The notes under the pieces: generated by a model
What the model was told of the DNA's origin: nothing
What the model saw: only the letters and a program-made list of their open reading frames with translations
Databases searched by the model: none
Program-made: the position numbers and the translations under genes
Shown here: positions 30,118 to 39,964 of the stretch, piece after piece
How positions within the stretch are numbered: the stretch's first letter is position 1
Layout: the number at the start of each line of letters is the position of its first letter
Assembly: GCA_947259375.1 (NCBI GenBank)
Contig: CAMYLZ010000025.1
Coordinates: 475,160-539,159 of the forward strand
Origin: an uncultured Parvularculaceae bacterium
GTDB taxonomy: Bacteria > Pseudomonadota > Alphaproteobacteria > Caulobacterales > Parvularculaceae
DNA: 64,000 nucleotides
Direction of reading: 5' to 3'

Positions 30118-30849
30118 ATGAATACGAACCAATCACAAGCCCCGTTCCAGGTCCGCGTCGTCCCCGTGACGCCGTTGCAGCAGAATTGCTCCATCATTCG
30201 CGCGCCGAGCGGCAAGGCCGCCGTGGTCGATCCCGGCGGCGAGGCCGACAAGATTCTCAAAGCCGCGGAAGAATTCGGCGCGACCATCGAACAAATCTGG
30301 CTCACCCATGGCCACCTTGACCATGCGGGCGGCGCCGAGGCGATCAAACGCGCCACTGGCGCGCCGATCATCGGGCCGGAAAAAGAAGACACGTTCTGGC
30401 TCGAGGCCATTGCCGGACAATGGGCGCAATATGGCCATCCCGGCATGGGCGAGGATTGCGCGCCGGACCAGTGGCTTAATGACGGCGACACACTGACGCT
30501 AGACAGAATTGAATTCGGCGTAATCACCACGCCCGGCCACACGCCCGGCCATGTGGTTATTTATCACGAGGGCGCCAATCTCGCTTTTGTCGGCGACGTG
30601 CTGTTTTCCGGCTCCATCGGCCGCACGGATTTTCCGCGCGGCGATCATGCGACGCTGATCGCGTCTATCACGCAAAAGCTCTGGCCGCTCGGCGATTTAC
30701 AATTCGTGCCGGGGCACGGCCCAACCTCGACTTTTGGCAAAGAACGGCAATCGAACCCGTTCGTCGCAGACCATATTACCGGCTATCAGGGGGCGGAACA
30801 AAAACCGGCGAACGAAATTGACCAGAAGCTGAGCAAGCGCTGGCAATGA
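30118..30849 (+). CDS. MBL-fold hydrolase (glyoxalase II/YcbL-like)
   Basis: 243 residues with metallo-beta-lactamase fold. The metal-binding THGHLDHAGG occupies residues 63-72 (His64, His66, Asp68, His69). The further ligands are in TPGHTPGHVVIYHEG and FVGDVLFSGSIGRTD, and in FVPGHGPTSTFGKER. This layout matches YcbL-type glyoxalase II-like hydrolases of unknown natural thioester. It is followed 17 bases later by the RraB-like gene. Confidence 0.9.
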   Translation: MNTNQSQAPFQVRVVPVTPLQQNCSIIRAPSGKAAVVDPGGEADKILKAAEEFGATIEQIWLTHGHLDHAGGAEAIKRATGAPIIGPEKEDTFWLEAIAGQWAQYGHPGMGEDCAPDQWLNDGDTLTLDRIEFGVITTPGHTPGHVVIYHEGANLAFVGDVLFSGSIGRTDFPRGDHATLIASITQKLWPLGDLQFVPGHGPTSTFGKERQSNPFVADHITGYQGAEQKPANEIDQKLSKRWQ

Positions 30850-30865
30850 GATTGGCGGTCTGATC

Positions 30866-31249
30866 ATGGCGCTGAAAAAAGTCACCAAGCTTGAAAAGAA
30901 CACCTCTATGGGCTCGCGCGAGGCCAATGACGCCGTGCGCAAGCAACTCGCATCCATGGGCGATGACGGCCGCGCCATTCGCCACGTGCTGCATTACGCC
31001 TATCCGACGCGCAGCGCAGACCGCGCGCGGCGAAGGGAAATGATCGCCGAACTCACCGCCCGTGATCTCATGGTCTCAAACGCAGCGACGCGCAAAGGCC
31101 TCGTTATGGAGCAATTCCGCTCTGTCGCAGCGGCAACCGATTTCGACGCCTACACGACGGCGCTCGCTGACTGGTTCGCCGAGCGTGGTTGGGAATATGA
31201 CGGCTGGGAATGCGCTGTCGCCGTCCATGGCGCCCGCGCCATCCATTAG
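30866..31249 (+). CDS. RraB-like protein (regulator of RNase E)
   Basis: 127 residues. The C-terminal half carries the RraB-family pattern RAIRHVLHYAYPTRSAD near residues 36-52 and the ending DWFAERGWEYDGWECAVAV. E. coli RraB binds and inhibits RNase E. The N-terminus is more basic (KKVTKLEKNTSMGSRE) than in E. coli. The inhibitor role is inferred from family only. Confidence 0.72.
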   Translation: MALKKVTKLEKNTSMGSREANDAVRKQLASMGDDGRAIRHVLHYAYPTRSADRARRREMIAELTARDLMVSNAATRKGLVMEQFRSVAAATDFDAYTTALADWFAERGWEYDGWECAVAVHGARAIH

Positions 31250-31256
31250 AGCCTGG

Positions 31257-32264
31257 TCACTCGTCCCGCGGCTCGACGATCGCGCGGCCGATGAAATTGG
31301 TGTCGGTTCCAAACCAGACAGCGCCGGACGGCTCGTGATAATGCATATGCCGGACGGTCCCGCCGCCCGACGGTATATCGGTTGCGCTAAACCATTTCCC
31401 GGTTTTCGGATCGAATCCTAAAAACACATTCGGCTGCACGCCGGTGGCGGCGACCCAGATACGGCCAGACGCATCCGTCGCCGTGCCGTAAGGACGCGCC
31501 GCCGCACCCTGAGGCAACCGCCATTCCGCGAATTCTTCCGCCTCTGGTTCATATGCACCGAGAAAGCCCTTGGCGTAATCCACATACCAGACGCGGCCGT
31601 CGCCGGTCACTTCAAGCCGGCGCGGGCGCGCCGCTTCACGCGGCAAATCAATTACGCGCAGATCCATGGTTTCCGGATCGAGTTTGACCAGCTTGTTCGA
31701 GCCCAGCAGGACGACCCAGACCGCACCATTCGGGCCGATCTTGATGCCGTAAGGACGCGAGCGCTCGACCGGCGACGGCACAAGATCGACTTTGCGGTTC
31801 TCTATCGTCAATCGACCGATCATATTTGCGCTTTGCATCGTGAACCAGATATGTTTTTCATCCGCATCCATGATAAGCGTATGGGGGTCGCGCGCCGCCG
31901 GGTCCGGCATCGCGATTTCTTCGATCTCTTCCGTTTGCGGATCATACCGGCCGATCAACGCCGTGCGGTTGCCCGCATACCAGACAATGCCGTCAGAGCC
32001 GACAATGACATTATGCGGGTGCGACCCGTCTTTCAGGTCAATTTTCGAAAAAGCGCCGGTCTTGGCGTCCAGATGGCCGAGATATCCGGTGCGCTGGCCG
32101 ACGAACCAGATCGAATGCGCATTCTCCGCAAACGGATCGCGCGGCCGCGAGTTTTCGTAGGGCGCTTCCCATTCGCGGATATTGACCGATTCCTGCGCCG
32201 CCGCGCCGGACATGGCGGCAAGTCCTGCATATGCCAATGCGAGGTGGGTTGTCTTGAACATCAT
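31257..32264 (-). CDS. Vgb-like (virginiamycin B lyase family) beta-propeller protein
   Basis: 335 residues with a signal peptide (LALAYAGLAAMSGAAAQ). It consists of repeated propeller blades of about 42-50 residues, each with an I/V-W-F/Y-V/A motif and a following glycine: AHSIWFVGQRTGYLG, DGIVWYAGNRTALIG, EKHIWFTMQSANMIG, NGAVWVVLLGSNKLV, DGRVWYVDYAKGFLG, SGRIWVAATGVQPN, SGAVWFGTDTNFIG. This matches the streptogramin lyase family; most such chromosomal proteins have unknown roles. It faces the RraB-like gene with seven bases between. Confidence 0.82.
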   Translation of the reverse strand: MMFKTTHLALAYAGLAAMSGAAAQESVNIREWEAPYENSRPRDPFAENAHSIWFVGQRTGYLGHLDAKTGAFSKIDLKDGSHPHNVIVGSDGIVWYAGNRTALIGRYDPQTEEIEEIAMPDPAARDPHTLIMDADEKHIWFTMQSANMIGRLTIENRKVDLVPSPVERSRPYGIKIGPNGAVWVVLLGSNKLVKLDPETMDLRVIDLPREAARPRRLEVTGDGRVWYVDYAKGFLGAYEPEAEEFAEWRLPQGAAARPYGTATDASGRIWVAATGVQPNVFLGFDPKTGKWFSATDIPSGGGTVRHMHYHEPSGAVWFGTDTNFIGRAIVEPRDE

Positions 32265-32309
32265 CGCTTCGAGAGCCCTTCGTTCCTACTTCACGAACCG
32301 ATGTGTAAC

Positions 32310-32339
32310 ACGGGATGGCGCAGCCGGCCGCCATCCCGT
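32310..32339 (-). terminator. Candidate terminator hairpin after the GST gene
   Basis: Perfect 10-base-pair inverted repeat ACGGGATGGC/GCCATCCCGT (310-319 with 330-339) with a ten-base loop, 24 bases past the GST stop. On the minus strand it is preceded, not followed, by a T-run, so it may act poorly as a terminator or serve as a transcript-end stabiliser. Confidence 0.45.
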
Positions 32340-32363
32340 AGCTAAAAAATTGTTCAGGAGCGC

Positions 32364-32963
32364 CTATTCACGCATCAAAGGGCAGTGCGGACGATCCAGC
32401 AGGCGCATATTATACGCGATGAGGCGATCGAGCCCCGCGCATGCGCCTGACCGGCGCGCCCAGTTGACGGCAAAGCCGACAATAATGTCCGTCACCGAGA
32501 ATTTGTCGCCCGCGAGATATTCATGTTCTCCGAGATAGTCATCAAGAACCGGTAGCGCGCGCTTCAATTCGGCGTTGTTTTGCTCAATAATCGCCGGAAT
32601 GCGCATTTCTTCAGGGTAAAGAAAGTTGTTGCGCGCGGTTGACCACAAATGCGCTTCGACTTCCGTCAGCGCGAATGCGACCCATTGCTCATGCAGCGCC
32701 CGCTCCCAGCTTCCAGTCTCGGCGATGAGGCCCTTATCGGCGTGCTTGTCGGCAAGCCAGGTGCAAATCGCCGCCGATTCAAATAACGGCCGGCCGTCAT
32801 CTTCAATCGCCGGCAGCTTGCTCAGGGGGTGAACCTTGCGCAGACGGTCCGAACCGATCAGCTCGCGTCCCTTGACCGACTCGTAAGACTGACAAAGTTC
32901 GGCGAGCGTCCATCGCACCCGATCCGATCGGGTTGGTGAAAATTCATAGACCACAAGGGGCAT
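32364..32963 (-). CDS. Glutathione S-transferase family protein
   Basis: 199 residues from MPLVVYEFSPTRSDRVRWTL. Thioredoxin-like N-terminal domain with the S-P-T-R-S-D loop where GSH binds, cis-Pro region LSKLPAIEDDGRPLFESAAI, and helical C-terminal domain with LAGDKFSVTDIIVGFAVNWA. It belongs to a group similar to Nu/theta-like GSTs; substrate unknown. Two GSTs occur in this window and they are not close relatives of each other. The start at 32963 is chosen for family length. Confidence 0.83.
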   Translation of the reverse strand: MPLVVYEFSPTRSDRVRWTLAELCQSYESVKGRELIGSDRLRKVHPLSKLPAIEDDGRPLFESAAICTWLADKHADKGLIAETGSWERALHEQWVAFALTEVEAHLWSTARNNFLYPEEMRIPAIIEQNNAELKRALPVLDDYLGEHEYLAGDKFSVTDIIVGFAVNWARRSGACAGLDRLIAYNMRLLDRPHCPLMRE

Positions 32964-33088
32964 TGGCTTCTCCAATTATGATTTATTCTCCGCAACAATT
33001 CTGTTAGCGGGTTTGCGCCATCATTGAGGTCGCACCGCAGCGCGACAAGGCGCGCCGGCGCTTGCAGCGCTCACAATATGCGGAGCGT

Positions 33089-33511
33089 TCAGTTCGCCAC
33101 GCGGCGCAGGCGAGCGAAATGCTCGTCCCAACCCTTGTCGTGATCCGCCGCCATGGCGAAAGGATCTTCCTCGACCTTTTCCCAGCCATCGTGAACCAGC
33201 GTGACGATCGTGCCGCCAGTCACCGCCTCCAGTGTCCAGACGCATCGCGTCTCAATGCCCTTAAGGTGATTATGGGTGAAGGTATGAACCAGCCGTTCCG
33301 GCTTTTTCGCCTCGACCACCTTGCCCCAGCACAGCTTTTCGCCTTCCTGGCCATAGGTGTTAGTCTCGAGCAGATAGTCACCCCCTTCGACCAAATCGGC
33401 GCCGCCGCGATGGAACCACAAAGCCAGCTTGTCAGCCTCGGTCAGGAATGACCACACATGCTCCGGCGGGGCTTTCAGGAATAGCGTCTTGACGATTTTC
33501 ATCTGTGTCAT
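33089..33511 (-). CDS. SRPBCC domain protein paired with an ArsR regulator
   Basis: 140 residues from MTQMKIVKTLFLKAPPEHVW. START-like fold with LTEADKLALWFHRGGADLVE, a central WGKVVEAKKPERLVHTFTH and the long C-terminal helix. Such AHSA1-type proteins often follow an ArsR-family gene. The ATG overlaps the ArsR stop (ATGA), so translation is coupled. The function is unknown; it presumably belongs to the same response as the regulator. Confidence 0.85.
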   Translation of the reverse strand: MTQMKIVKTLFLKAPPEHVWSFLTEADKLALWFHRGGADLVEGGDYLLETNTYGQEGEKLCWGKVVEAKKPERLVHTFTHNHLKGIETRCVWTLEAVTGGTIVTLVHDGWEKVEEDPFAMAADHDKGWDEHFARLRRVAN

Positions 33512-33831
33512 GATTTTTCCTCCACGACTTGTTTGAGCTTGCCGAGACGGTCGTCCCAGAAACGGTCGAACAGGTTGATCCACCGCGCGGCCGTTTTGAG
33601 CCCCCTCGGGTTGAGATGATTGATGCGCTCGCGCCCGCGCGGCTCAACGCGAATGAGATCCCCGTCGCGCAGGATCGCAAGATGCTTGGCGACCGCCGGC
33701 CGCGTCATCTGGAATTCGGCGGCGATATCGGCAATCGGTCGCGCGCCGTCGGCCAGCATGGAAATGATGGCGCGCCGCGTGGGGTCGGCAAGCGCGCGGA
33801 AAACCGGTTGGGCCTTGTCGGCGTGGGGCAT
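33508..33831 (-). CDS. ArsR-family transcriptional regulator
   Basis: 107-residue winged helix-turn-helix repressor: FRALADPTRRAIISMLADGA (helix 2), then IADIAAEFQMTRPAVAKHLA (the HTH), then a wing (DLIRVEPRGRERINHLN). No metal-ligand cysteine cluster is evident, so it is of the SRPBCC-paired, non-metal type. Operator-like dyads lie 20-75 bases upstream (33846-33906). Autoregulation of the ArsR-SRPBCC operon is the likely model. Confidence 0.88.
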   Translation of the reverse strand: MPHADKAQPVFRALADPTRRAIISMLADGARPIADIAAEFQMTRPAVAKHLAILRDGDLIRVEPRGRERINHLNPRGLKTAARWINLFDRFWDDRLGKLKQVVEEKS

Positions 33832-33845
33832 GACGAGCGCCTTTT

Positions 33846-33906
33846 CTGGTGAAACCAGGCAGTCCTGAAACCTTATGGTTTCATATTTACGAAACCTTTT
33901 GGTATC
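33846..33906. promoter_or_regulatory. Operator-like array upstream of the ArsR gene
   Basis: Three copies of GAAACC in one orientation start at 33851, 33867 and 33891. Two of them form dyads: GAAACC-TTAT-GGTTTC (33867-33882, perfect) and GAAACC-TTTT-GGTATC (33891-33906, one mismatch). The first copy overlaps the small palindrome CTGGT-GAA-ACCAG (33846-33858). Spacing of the two dyads is 24 bases. They precede the ArsR gene, which starts at 33831 on the minus strand, and are about 165 bases from carB. Confidence 0.6.
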
Positions 33907-34071
33907 ATGTCAAGGCGTATCGCATGATGTGAAAAAAGACCATGGCGGGGGCCTTCCCCTCGCCGCCGCCTTCCCCTAAGACACCGCTTTAATCGACAAT
34001 TGATTCCCACCCCGCGCGCGAGCAGCCGCCACTGAGGCTCGCCCGACGCGCGGATGCGCGCGCGAGTAAAA

Positions 34072-37000
34072 ATGCCGAAACGCAACGACATTTCTTCGAT
34101 CCTCATCATCGGCGCAGGGCCGATCGTCATCGGTCAGGCCTGCGAGTTCGATTATTCCGGCGTTCAGGCGGTCAAAGCGCTGAAAGAGGAAGGCTACCGG
34201 GTCATACTCGTCAATTCCAATCCAGCGACCATCATGACCGATCCGGAGCTCGCCGACGCCACCTATATCGAACCGATCACGCCGGACTATGTCGAGAAAG
34301 TCATCGCGCGCGAGCGGCCTGACGCGCTTCTTCCCACCATGGGCGGCCAGACTGCGCTCAATTGCGCGCTTGATCTTGAAAAGGCTGGCGTACTTGAAAA
34401 ATACGGCGTCGAGATGATCGGCGCCCGCGCCGACGTGATCGAAAAGGCCGAGGACCGCGAAAAATTCCGCGTCGCCATGGAAAAGATCGGGCTTGAAAAC
34501 CCGCGTTCGGCCATCGCTTCCTCCCCCGCGATCACGGACGAGACAGGCAAGGTCATCGGCTATGACCGCGCAAAAGGCGTCGCCAGCGGCATGGTCTATC
34601 TCGACGATATCGGCCTTCCGGCGATCATCCGCCCGGCTTTCACGCTCGGCGGCACTGGCGGCGGGGTCGCCTATAATCGCGAAGAATTCGAGCATTTCGT
34701 GCGCACCGGCATTGACGCATCGCCCGTCGGCCAAGTGCTGATCGACGAAAGCCTGCTCGGCTGGAAAGAGTTCGAGATGGAGGTCGTCCGCGACAAGGCG
34801 GACAATTGCGTCATCATCTGCTCCATCGAAAATGTCGATCCCATGGGCGTTCATACAGGCGATTCCATCACCGTCGCACCGGCGCAGACGCTGACCGACA
34901 AGGAATTCCAGATCATGCGCAACGCGTCAATCGCGGTAATGCGCGAGATCGGCGTCGAGACCGGCGGATCGAACGTGCAATTCGCGGTCAATCCGGACAA
35001 TGGCCGGCTTGTCGTCATCGAGATGAACCCGCGCGTGTCGCGTTCTTCCGCCCTCGCCTCAAAAGCGACCGGCTTTCCCATCGCTCGCATCGCCGCGAAG
35101 CTCGCGGTCGGTTACACGCTTGACGAACTCGACAATGACATTACCGGCGCGACGCCGGCGTCCTTCGAGCCGAGCATCGACTATGTGGTCACCAAGATCC
35201 CGCGCTTTGCGTTTGAGAAATTCCCAGGCTCGGAACCGATGCTGTCGACAGCAATGAAGTCCGTCGGCGAAGCCATGGCCATCGGCCGCACGTTTTCTGA
35301 ATCGGCGCAAAAAGCGCTGCGCTCGCTGGAGACGGGGCTTTGCGGGTTTGATCCCATCGCCATTCCGGGCCTTGGCGAAGGCGACGATGTCAATGCATTT
35401 CGCGCCGCGCTCGCCGCGCCAACGCCTGATCGCCTGCGGGTAACCGCGCAGGCGTTTCGCCATGAACTCCCCATCGAGCAAGTGCGCGCCATCACCCAGT
35501 ATGATCCGTGGTTTCTTGAGCAAATCGCGGAAATCGTCGCTGCGGAAAAAGCTATCGAACGCGACGGGTTGCCTGACGACGTTGAGCGCCTGCGCGCGGT
35601 TAAAGCCATGGGCTTTTCCGACAAGCGGCTCGCACAATTGTGCGGCGGCGATGAAAAGGCGGTGCGCGATCATCGCCGGATGCGCGGCGTCGCGCCTGTC
35701 TATAAGCGCATCGACACTTGTGCGGCGGAATTCGCCGCCAAGACCCCTTACATGTACTCCGCCTACGAACCGCCATTCGGGGATGCGCCGGCATGTGAAG
35801 CCGCGCCGTCGGATCGCAAGAAAGTCATCATTCTCGGCGGCGGCCCGAACCGGATCGGCCAGGGCATCGAATTCGATTATTGCTGCTGTCACGCGGCGTT
35901 CGCGCTGGCCGATATTGGCGTTGAATCGGTGATGGTGAATTGCAATCCCGAAACCGTCTCGACCGATTACGACACTTCGGACAGGCTTTATTTCGAGCCG
36001 CTGACGGCTGAAGACGTTCTCGAAATCGTCGCCAAGGAACGCGAGCATGGGGAACTTCTCGGCGTTATTGTTCAATATGGCGGACAGACGCCGCTAAAGC
36101 TCGCCGGCATCCTTGAAGCCGAAGGCGTGCCTATTCTCGGCACGCCCTATGACGCCATCGACCTCGCCGAGGACCGCGAGCGCTTCCAGAAACTCGTGCA
36201 CAAGCTCGGCCTTAAACAGCCGAAAAATGCAACCGCGCCGTCGCGCGAAGCAGCCGCCGAAATCGCCGCGCAAGTCGGCTATCCGCTGGTGACGCGCCCG
36301 TCCTATGTCCTTGGCGGGCGCGCCATGGAAATCATCCGCGACGAGGATTCCTTGAGGCGATACCTCGCCACGACGATGATCGAGATCAATAAAGACGAGC
36401 CGCTCCTGCTCGATCAATATCTGCAAAATGCGATTGAGGTCGACGTGGACGCCATCGCTGACGGCGCAGAGGTCTTCATCGCCGGCGTCATGGAGCATGT
36501 CGAAGAAGCGGGCGTCCATTCCGGCGACAGCGCGTGTTCCCTACCGCCTTACACCCTTTCCGATGCTGTCATTGCGGCGCTTGAGGAACAGACCCGCCGC
36601 CTCGCGCTTGAACTTGGCGTCATTGGCCTGATGAATGTTCAGTATGCGATCAAGGGTGAAGACATCTATCTGCTGGAAGTCAATCCGCGCGCGTCGCGCA
36701 CCGCGCCTTTCGTCGCAAAGTCCATCGGCATGCCGATCGCGCGCATCGCGGCAAAGGTGATGGCGGGCGAAAAAATCAGCGATTTGAAACTAACGCGCCC
36801 GCAACCCAACCATATGTCGGTCAAGGAAGTCGTGTTTCCTTTCGCGCGCTTTCCCGGCGTCGACACCATGCTCGGGCCGGAAATGCGCTCGACCGGCGAG
36901 GTCATGGGCATCGACGTCAATTTCGACCGCTCGCGGGCAAAAAGCCTCATCGCCGCCGGCGCGCGCATTCCGATGAGCGGATGCGTTTTTATCTCGCTGA

Positions 37001-37377
37001 AGGATTCCGACAAACCGTTGATGACGGATGCAGCCCGACGCCTGTTGGAAATGGGTTTCAAAATCATCGCCACCGGCGGCACGGCGGATTATTTCCTTGA
37101 TCAGGGCCTTGGCGTCGACCGTGTAAACAAGGTCCTCGAAGGCCGCCCGCACATTGTCGATGCGCTCAAAAACGGCGAAGTGCACATGGTGTTCAACACC
37201 ACCGAAGGCGCTCAGTCGATCAAGGATTCGCGTTCGATCCGCACCACGGCGCTGACCCAGAAAATCCCCTGCATCACCACCTGCGCAGGCGCACGCGCCG
37301 CGGTTCGGGCCATCGAGGCGATGCGCGCCGGCGATCTCGATGTAGCGCCCCTACAATCCTATCACCCGGCGCTGTGA
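34072..37377 (+). CDS. carB: Carbamoyl-phosphate synthase large chain
   Basis: 1101 residues from [20 protein letters not shown]. Two homologous ATP-grasp halves make carboxyphosphate and then carbamoyl phosphate from bicarbonate, ammonia from CarA and two ATP. The N-terminal half has [20 protein letters not shown] and [14 protein letters not shown]; the second half has [20 protein letters not shown]. The C-terminal MGS-like allosteric domain starts near residue 960 ([20 protein letters not shown]). The upstream in-frame ATG at 34054 adds six residues. It is separated from carA by about 6.3 kb. Confidence 0.96.
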   Translation: MPKRNDISSILIIGAGPIVIGQACEFDYSGVQAVKALKEEGYRVILVNSNPATIMTDPELADATYIEPITPDYVEKVIARERPDALLPTMGGQTALNCALDLEKAGVLEKYGVEMIGARADVIEKAEDREKFRVAMEKIGLENPRSAIASSPAITDETGKVIGYDRAKGVASGMVYLDDIGLPAIIRPAFTLGGTGGGVAYNREEFEHFVRTGIDASPVGQVLIDESLLGWKEFEMEVVRDKADNCVIICSIENVDPMGVHTGDSITVAPAQTLTDKEFQIMRNASIAVMREIGVETGGSNVQFAVNPDNGRLVVIEMNPRVSRSSALASKATGFPIARIAAKLAVGYTLDELDNDITGATPASFEPSIDYVVTKIPRFAFEKFPGSEPMLSTAMKSVGEAMAIGRTFSESAQKALRSLETGLCGFDPIAIPGLGEGDDVNAFRAALAAPTPDRLRVTAQAFRHELPIEQVRAITQYDPWFLEQIAEIVAAEKAIERDGLPDDVERLRAVKAMGFSDKRLAQLCGGDEKAVRDHRRMRGVAPVYKRIDTCAAEFAAKTPYMYSAYEPPFGDAPACEAAPSDRKKVIILGGGPNRIGQGIEFDYCCCHAAFALADIGVESVMVNCNPETVSTDYDTSDRLYFEPLTAEDVLEIVAKEREHGELLGVIVQYGGQTPLKLAGILEAEGVPILGTPYDAIDLAEDRERFQKLVHKLGLKQPKNATAPSREAAAEIAAQVGYPLVTRPSYVLGGRAMEIIRDEDSLRRYLATTMIEINKDEPLLLDQYLQNAIEVDVDAIADGAEVFIAGVMEHVEEAGVHSGDSACSLPPYTLSDAVIAALEEQTRRLALELGVIGLMNVQYAIKGEDIYLLEVNPRASRTAPFVAKSIGMPIARIAAKVMAGEKISDLKLTRPQPNHMSVKEVVFPFARFPGVDTMLGPEMRSTGEVMGIDVNFDRSRAKSLIAAGARIPMSGCVFISLKDSDKPLMTDAARRLLEMGFKIIATGGTADYFLDQGLGVDRVNKVLEGRPHIVDALKNGEVHMVFNTTEGAQSIKDSRSIRTTALTQKIPCITTCAGARAAVRAIEAMRAGDLDVAPLQSYHPAL

Positions 37378-37507
37378 CGCGGGTTTTTACAGTTTTCCAC
37401 ACCCTGTCGCGCATTTTCGCCCGCGATTAGCGCTTTATTTTCAGCAATTTATGCTAAAAAACCAGCGCCGGCGGGCACTTGAAATCGCGATCGCCTGAGA
37501 CTACATA

Positions 37508-37527
37508 GCCGTTTTGCTAAAAACGGC
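37508..37527. repeat. Perfect inverted repeat upstream of greA
   Basis: GCCGTTTT-GCTA-AAAACGGC, an 8-base-pair stem with four-base loop, about 90 bases before the greA start and 130 bases after carB. It is not followed by a T-run, so a classical terminator is unlikely. It might be a terminator read from the other strand, or a leader element. Confidence 0.35.
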
Positions 37528-37615
37528 GACGGCCAGGCGGATGCCGCCCGGCCGCGCTATTTTTTTCGCTTTCATTCAAGGCGCTACGCCTTGGGCCTCA
37601 AGGAAAGGGCGAGAA

Positions 37616-38089
37616 ATGGAAAAATTTCCGATGACGCTTGGCGGCTACCAACAACTCGAAGCCGACCTGAAAAAACTCAAAAACGAAGAGCGCCCCGCCG
37701 TCATTCAGGCGATCGCCGAAGCGCGCGCCCATGGCGACCTTTCGGAAAACGCAGAATATCATGCCGCCAAGGACCGTCAGGGCTGGATTGAAAGCCAAAT
37801 TCTCGACCTTGAGGACAAATACACGCGCGCCCAGGTGATCGACGTCAAGACATTGAATGGCGACACGGTCAAGTTCGGCGCGACCGTCACCCTGATTGAC
37901 GAGGACACCGAGGAAGAAAAAATCTGGCAAATTGTCGGCGATCTCGAAGCGGACGTTAAGCTGCGCAAGATTTCTGTTTCTTCGCCGATCGCCCGTGCGC
38001 TCATTGGCAAGTCCGAAGGCGACAGCGTCGAGGTCGCCGCTCCAGGCGGCGCGCGCTCTTATGAAATTGCGAAGGTGTTGTTCAAGTAA
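37616..38089 (+). CDS. greA: Transcription elongation factor GreA
   Basis: 157 residues from [20 protein letters not shown]. It binds in the secondary channel of RNA polymerase and stimulates transcript cleavage in backtracked complexes. The N-terminal antiparallel coiled coil carries the tip acidic residues in [20 protein letters not shown], and the C-terminal FKBP-like globular domain ends with [20 protein letters not shown]. The longer upstream in-frame start (37514) adds 34 unrelated residues. Followed by a strong terminator. Confidence 0.95.
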   Translation: MEKFPMTLGGYQQLEADLKKLKNEERPAVIQAIAEARAHGDLSENAEYHAAKDRQGWIESQILDLEDKYTRAQVIDVKTLNGDTVKFGATVTLIDEDTEEEKIWQIVGDLEADVKLRKISVSSPIARALIGKSEGDSVEVAAPGGARSYEIAKVLFK

Positions 38090-38111
38090 CTCCTGCCCTC
38101 TTTAAACACTA

Positions 38112-38147
38112 AAAAGCGCGTCCGCCGGCCAGGCGAGACGCGCTTTT
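38112..38147. terminator. Rho-independent terminator, bidirectional
   Basis: Perfect 11-base-pair stem AAAAGCGCGTC/GACGCGCTTTT (38112-38122 with 38137-38147), 14-base GC-rich loop. It carries A- and T-runs at the ends, suited to both greA (plus) and the AhpD-like gene ending at 38171 (minus). Confidence 0.8.
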
Positions 38148-38170
38148 CATTAAGGGCTAAGCGGACCGGT

Positions 38171-38752
38171 TCAGTCCATTCCGCGCTCCTTGATGACCGG
38201 CTTCGACCAGCGCAAATGCTCCACCTCGCTATCGAGCGGCGTTGCGGCAATTGAATTGGTGTAATTGCTGATCAGCTTAATCGCGAGCCCGAGAATAACT
38301 TCCAGCGCTTGCGCCTGGTTGTAACCAGCCGTGAAGAACCGTTGCAGGTCGGCATGAGCGACCTTGCCCCGATTGGCGATGAGCGCGCGCGTGAACGCAC
38401 GCAGCGCTTCGAGTTTTTCATCAACAAGATCGCCATTATTGCGCAATGCTTCAATGTCGTGGGCCGCGATGCCGGCTTTCTCCGCCAACAAGGTGTGCCA
38501 CGGAACGCAGTAGTTGCACTCGTTTTCATAATTCGCGGTCATATAGACGACCTGGCGCTCCACCAGCGACAGCGACGTCGTGTCAAACAAGTCCCACATA
38601 TAGGCGTATGCGGATAAAAGCGGCGGCGCCGCAGCCATTACCTTTTCCACATTCGGGATCATGCCGAAATTTTTCCGCGTGACCGCCAAGGCGTCAAGCG
38701 ATCCCTCCGGGGCCGTATCCTCGTCAAGAAGTTCAAATTCCAGCATGTTCAT
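38171..38752 (-). CDS. Carboxymuconolactone decarboxylase/AhpD-like protein
   Basis: 193 residues from MNMLEFELLDEDTAPEGSL. An all-helical AhpD-like fold. It has the ECNYCVPWHTLLAEKAGI segment with a Cys-x2-Cys-like arrangement (C-N-Y-C-x2-H), the redox-active motif of the family. Members act as alkylhydroperoxidases or decarboxylases. Its ATG overlaps the stop of the tautomerase gene (ATGA), so the two form an operon. Confidence 0.85.
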   Translation of the reverse strand: MNMLEFELLDEDTAPEGSLDALAVTRKNFGMIPNVEKVMAAAPPLLSAYAYMWDLFDTTSLSLVERQVVYMTANYENECNYCVPWHTLLAEKAGIAAHDIEALRNNGDLVDEKLEALRAFTRALIANRGKVAHADLQRFFTAGYNQAQALEVILGLAIKLISNYTNSIAATPLDSEVEHLRWSKPVIKERGMD

Positions 38753-38967
38753 TCTCCGGCTATCATTTTCTTGACGTCGTCGAGGCCGAGCGCCGCGCCG
38801 CCGACGCCCCATTGACCGTCATTGACCTCATTGATGACGACCCACGTCGCCGCCCGCAGTTTTTCATGCGTCACTTCAGCGACTGCGTCGGTAATTTTTT
38901 TGATTAACGCGCCTGACTGATCGCGATCAAGCTCGTCCTTGAACACTTTGACTTCGACATATGGCAT
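38749..38967 (-). CDS. 4-oxalocrotonate tautomerase-like protein
   Basis: 72 residues. After loss of the initiator Met, Pro2 becomes the N-terminal catalytic proline (PYVEVKVFKDELDRDQ), the hallmark of the tautomerase superfamily. The strands and helix up to HEKLRAATWVVINEVNDGQW match a 4-OT subunit, though the length is slightly above typical. It forms an operon with the AhpD-like gene. Activity is inferred from fold. Confidence 0.85.
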   Translation of the reverse strand: MPYVEVKVFKDELDRDQSGALIKKITDAVAEVTHEKLRAATWVVINEVNDGQWGVGGAALGLDDVKKMIAGE

Positions 38968-39017
38968 GTCGTTCTCCGTTTCTAACTGGTTTGCGTTTCT
39001 GGCTAACGGCGCCCGGT

Positions 39018-39893
39018 TCAGCCGAACAGGCCTTTTTTGACCTTGGCGAGATGACCGAGCCCAAGACCTTCAACGACCTGCGCCTGAACCGGTCTCGTCG
39101 CTTCGTTGATCGCGTCCGCCCCGAAACCGGCGCCGACAACGACGCGTTCGGGGCGCGCGCCTTTTTTCGTCTTGATCAGCTCACCAATCGCTTTTGCAAC
39201 GTCTTGCGGGTCCGGCGCATCGTCGCCGGAAAGCATCGTCGAGAATTGTTCGAACATCGCCGCCGGGATCTTGCCGATCTCCCCGTAGGATTCGACGGCT
39301 TCTATGTCGGCCGGCTGCATGGCGCTGCCATACATTTGCGTCGGATAGGCGCTCGGCTGGACGAGGCACACATCGATACCGAATTGGGAAACCTCATAAC
39401 GATAGCTATCGGTCATCGCTTCTACGGCAAATTTGCTGGCGCCGTAATGACCGAAGAACGGAAATGTCACGCGGCCGAGAATAGAGCCGACATTGATGAT
39501 GAGCCCATCCTTGCGGTCGCGCATCAATGGCAGGACCGCGCGCATCATGCGGTGCACGCCAAAGACATTGACGTCGAACAGGGCGGCAAGCTCGCGCGCC
39601 GTAAACGCTTCGGAAACGCCCGCTGAAGCAATCCCGGCATTATTCACGAGCACATCGATGCGCCCGGCATCGGCAGCGATCGCCGCAACCGCCTGCTCGA
39701 CCGAATCGTCATCCGTTACATCAAGCTCGCAAACGCTGACGCCGAGTTTGCGCAGCGCCAGCGCATGCTCGCGGTTTTTGGTGGTCGGGCTGCGCATCGC
39801 TGCAATCACATTGCACCCGGCGGCAGCCAACATTTCGGCGGTCAGCCGGCCAAAGCCCGTGGACGCGCCGGTAACAAGTACAGTTTTCGCCAT
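39018..39893 (-). CDS. Short-chain dehydrogenase/reductase (SDR)
   Basis: 291 residues from MAKTVLVTGASTGFGRLTAE. Classical SDR with cofactor motif TGASTGFG, the NNAGIAS, the VGSILGRVTFPFFGHYGASK active site (Ser, Tyr-x3-Lys) and a C-terminal helix-rich extension. Two further in-frame ATG codons lie just upstream (39899, 39905). It is divergent from a LysR regulator with a conserved dyad at the shared promoter, so it is likely its target. Substrate unknown. Confidence 0.87.
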   Translation of the reverse strand: MAKTVLVTGASTGFGRLTAEMLAAAGCNVIAAMRSPTTKNREHALALRKLGVSVCELDVTDDDSVEQAVAAIAADAGRIDVLVNNAGIASAGVSEAFTARELAALFDVNVFGVHRMMRAVLPLMRDRKDGLIINVGSILGRVTFPFFGHYGASKFAVEAMTDSYRYEVSQFGIDVCLVQPSAYPTQMYGSAMQPADIEAVESYGEIGKIPAAMFEQFSTMLSGDDAPDPQDVAKAIGELIKTKKGARPERVVVGAGFGADAINEATRPVQAQVVEGLGLGHLAKVKKGLFG

Positions 39894-39964
39894 TTCCATC
39901 TCCATCATTCGTGGCAATGGCGCTAAAATGGCTGTTCTGGCAATTTGAAAAACCAGTCGATTTT

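Noticed and set aside
35059..36075. 338-codon open frame antisense to carB
   Set aside because: A shadow of the conserved carB frame; no family features or Shine-Dalgarno.
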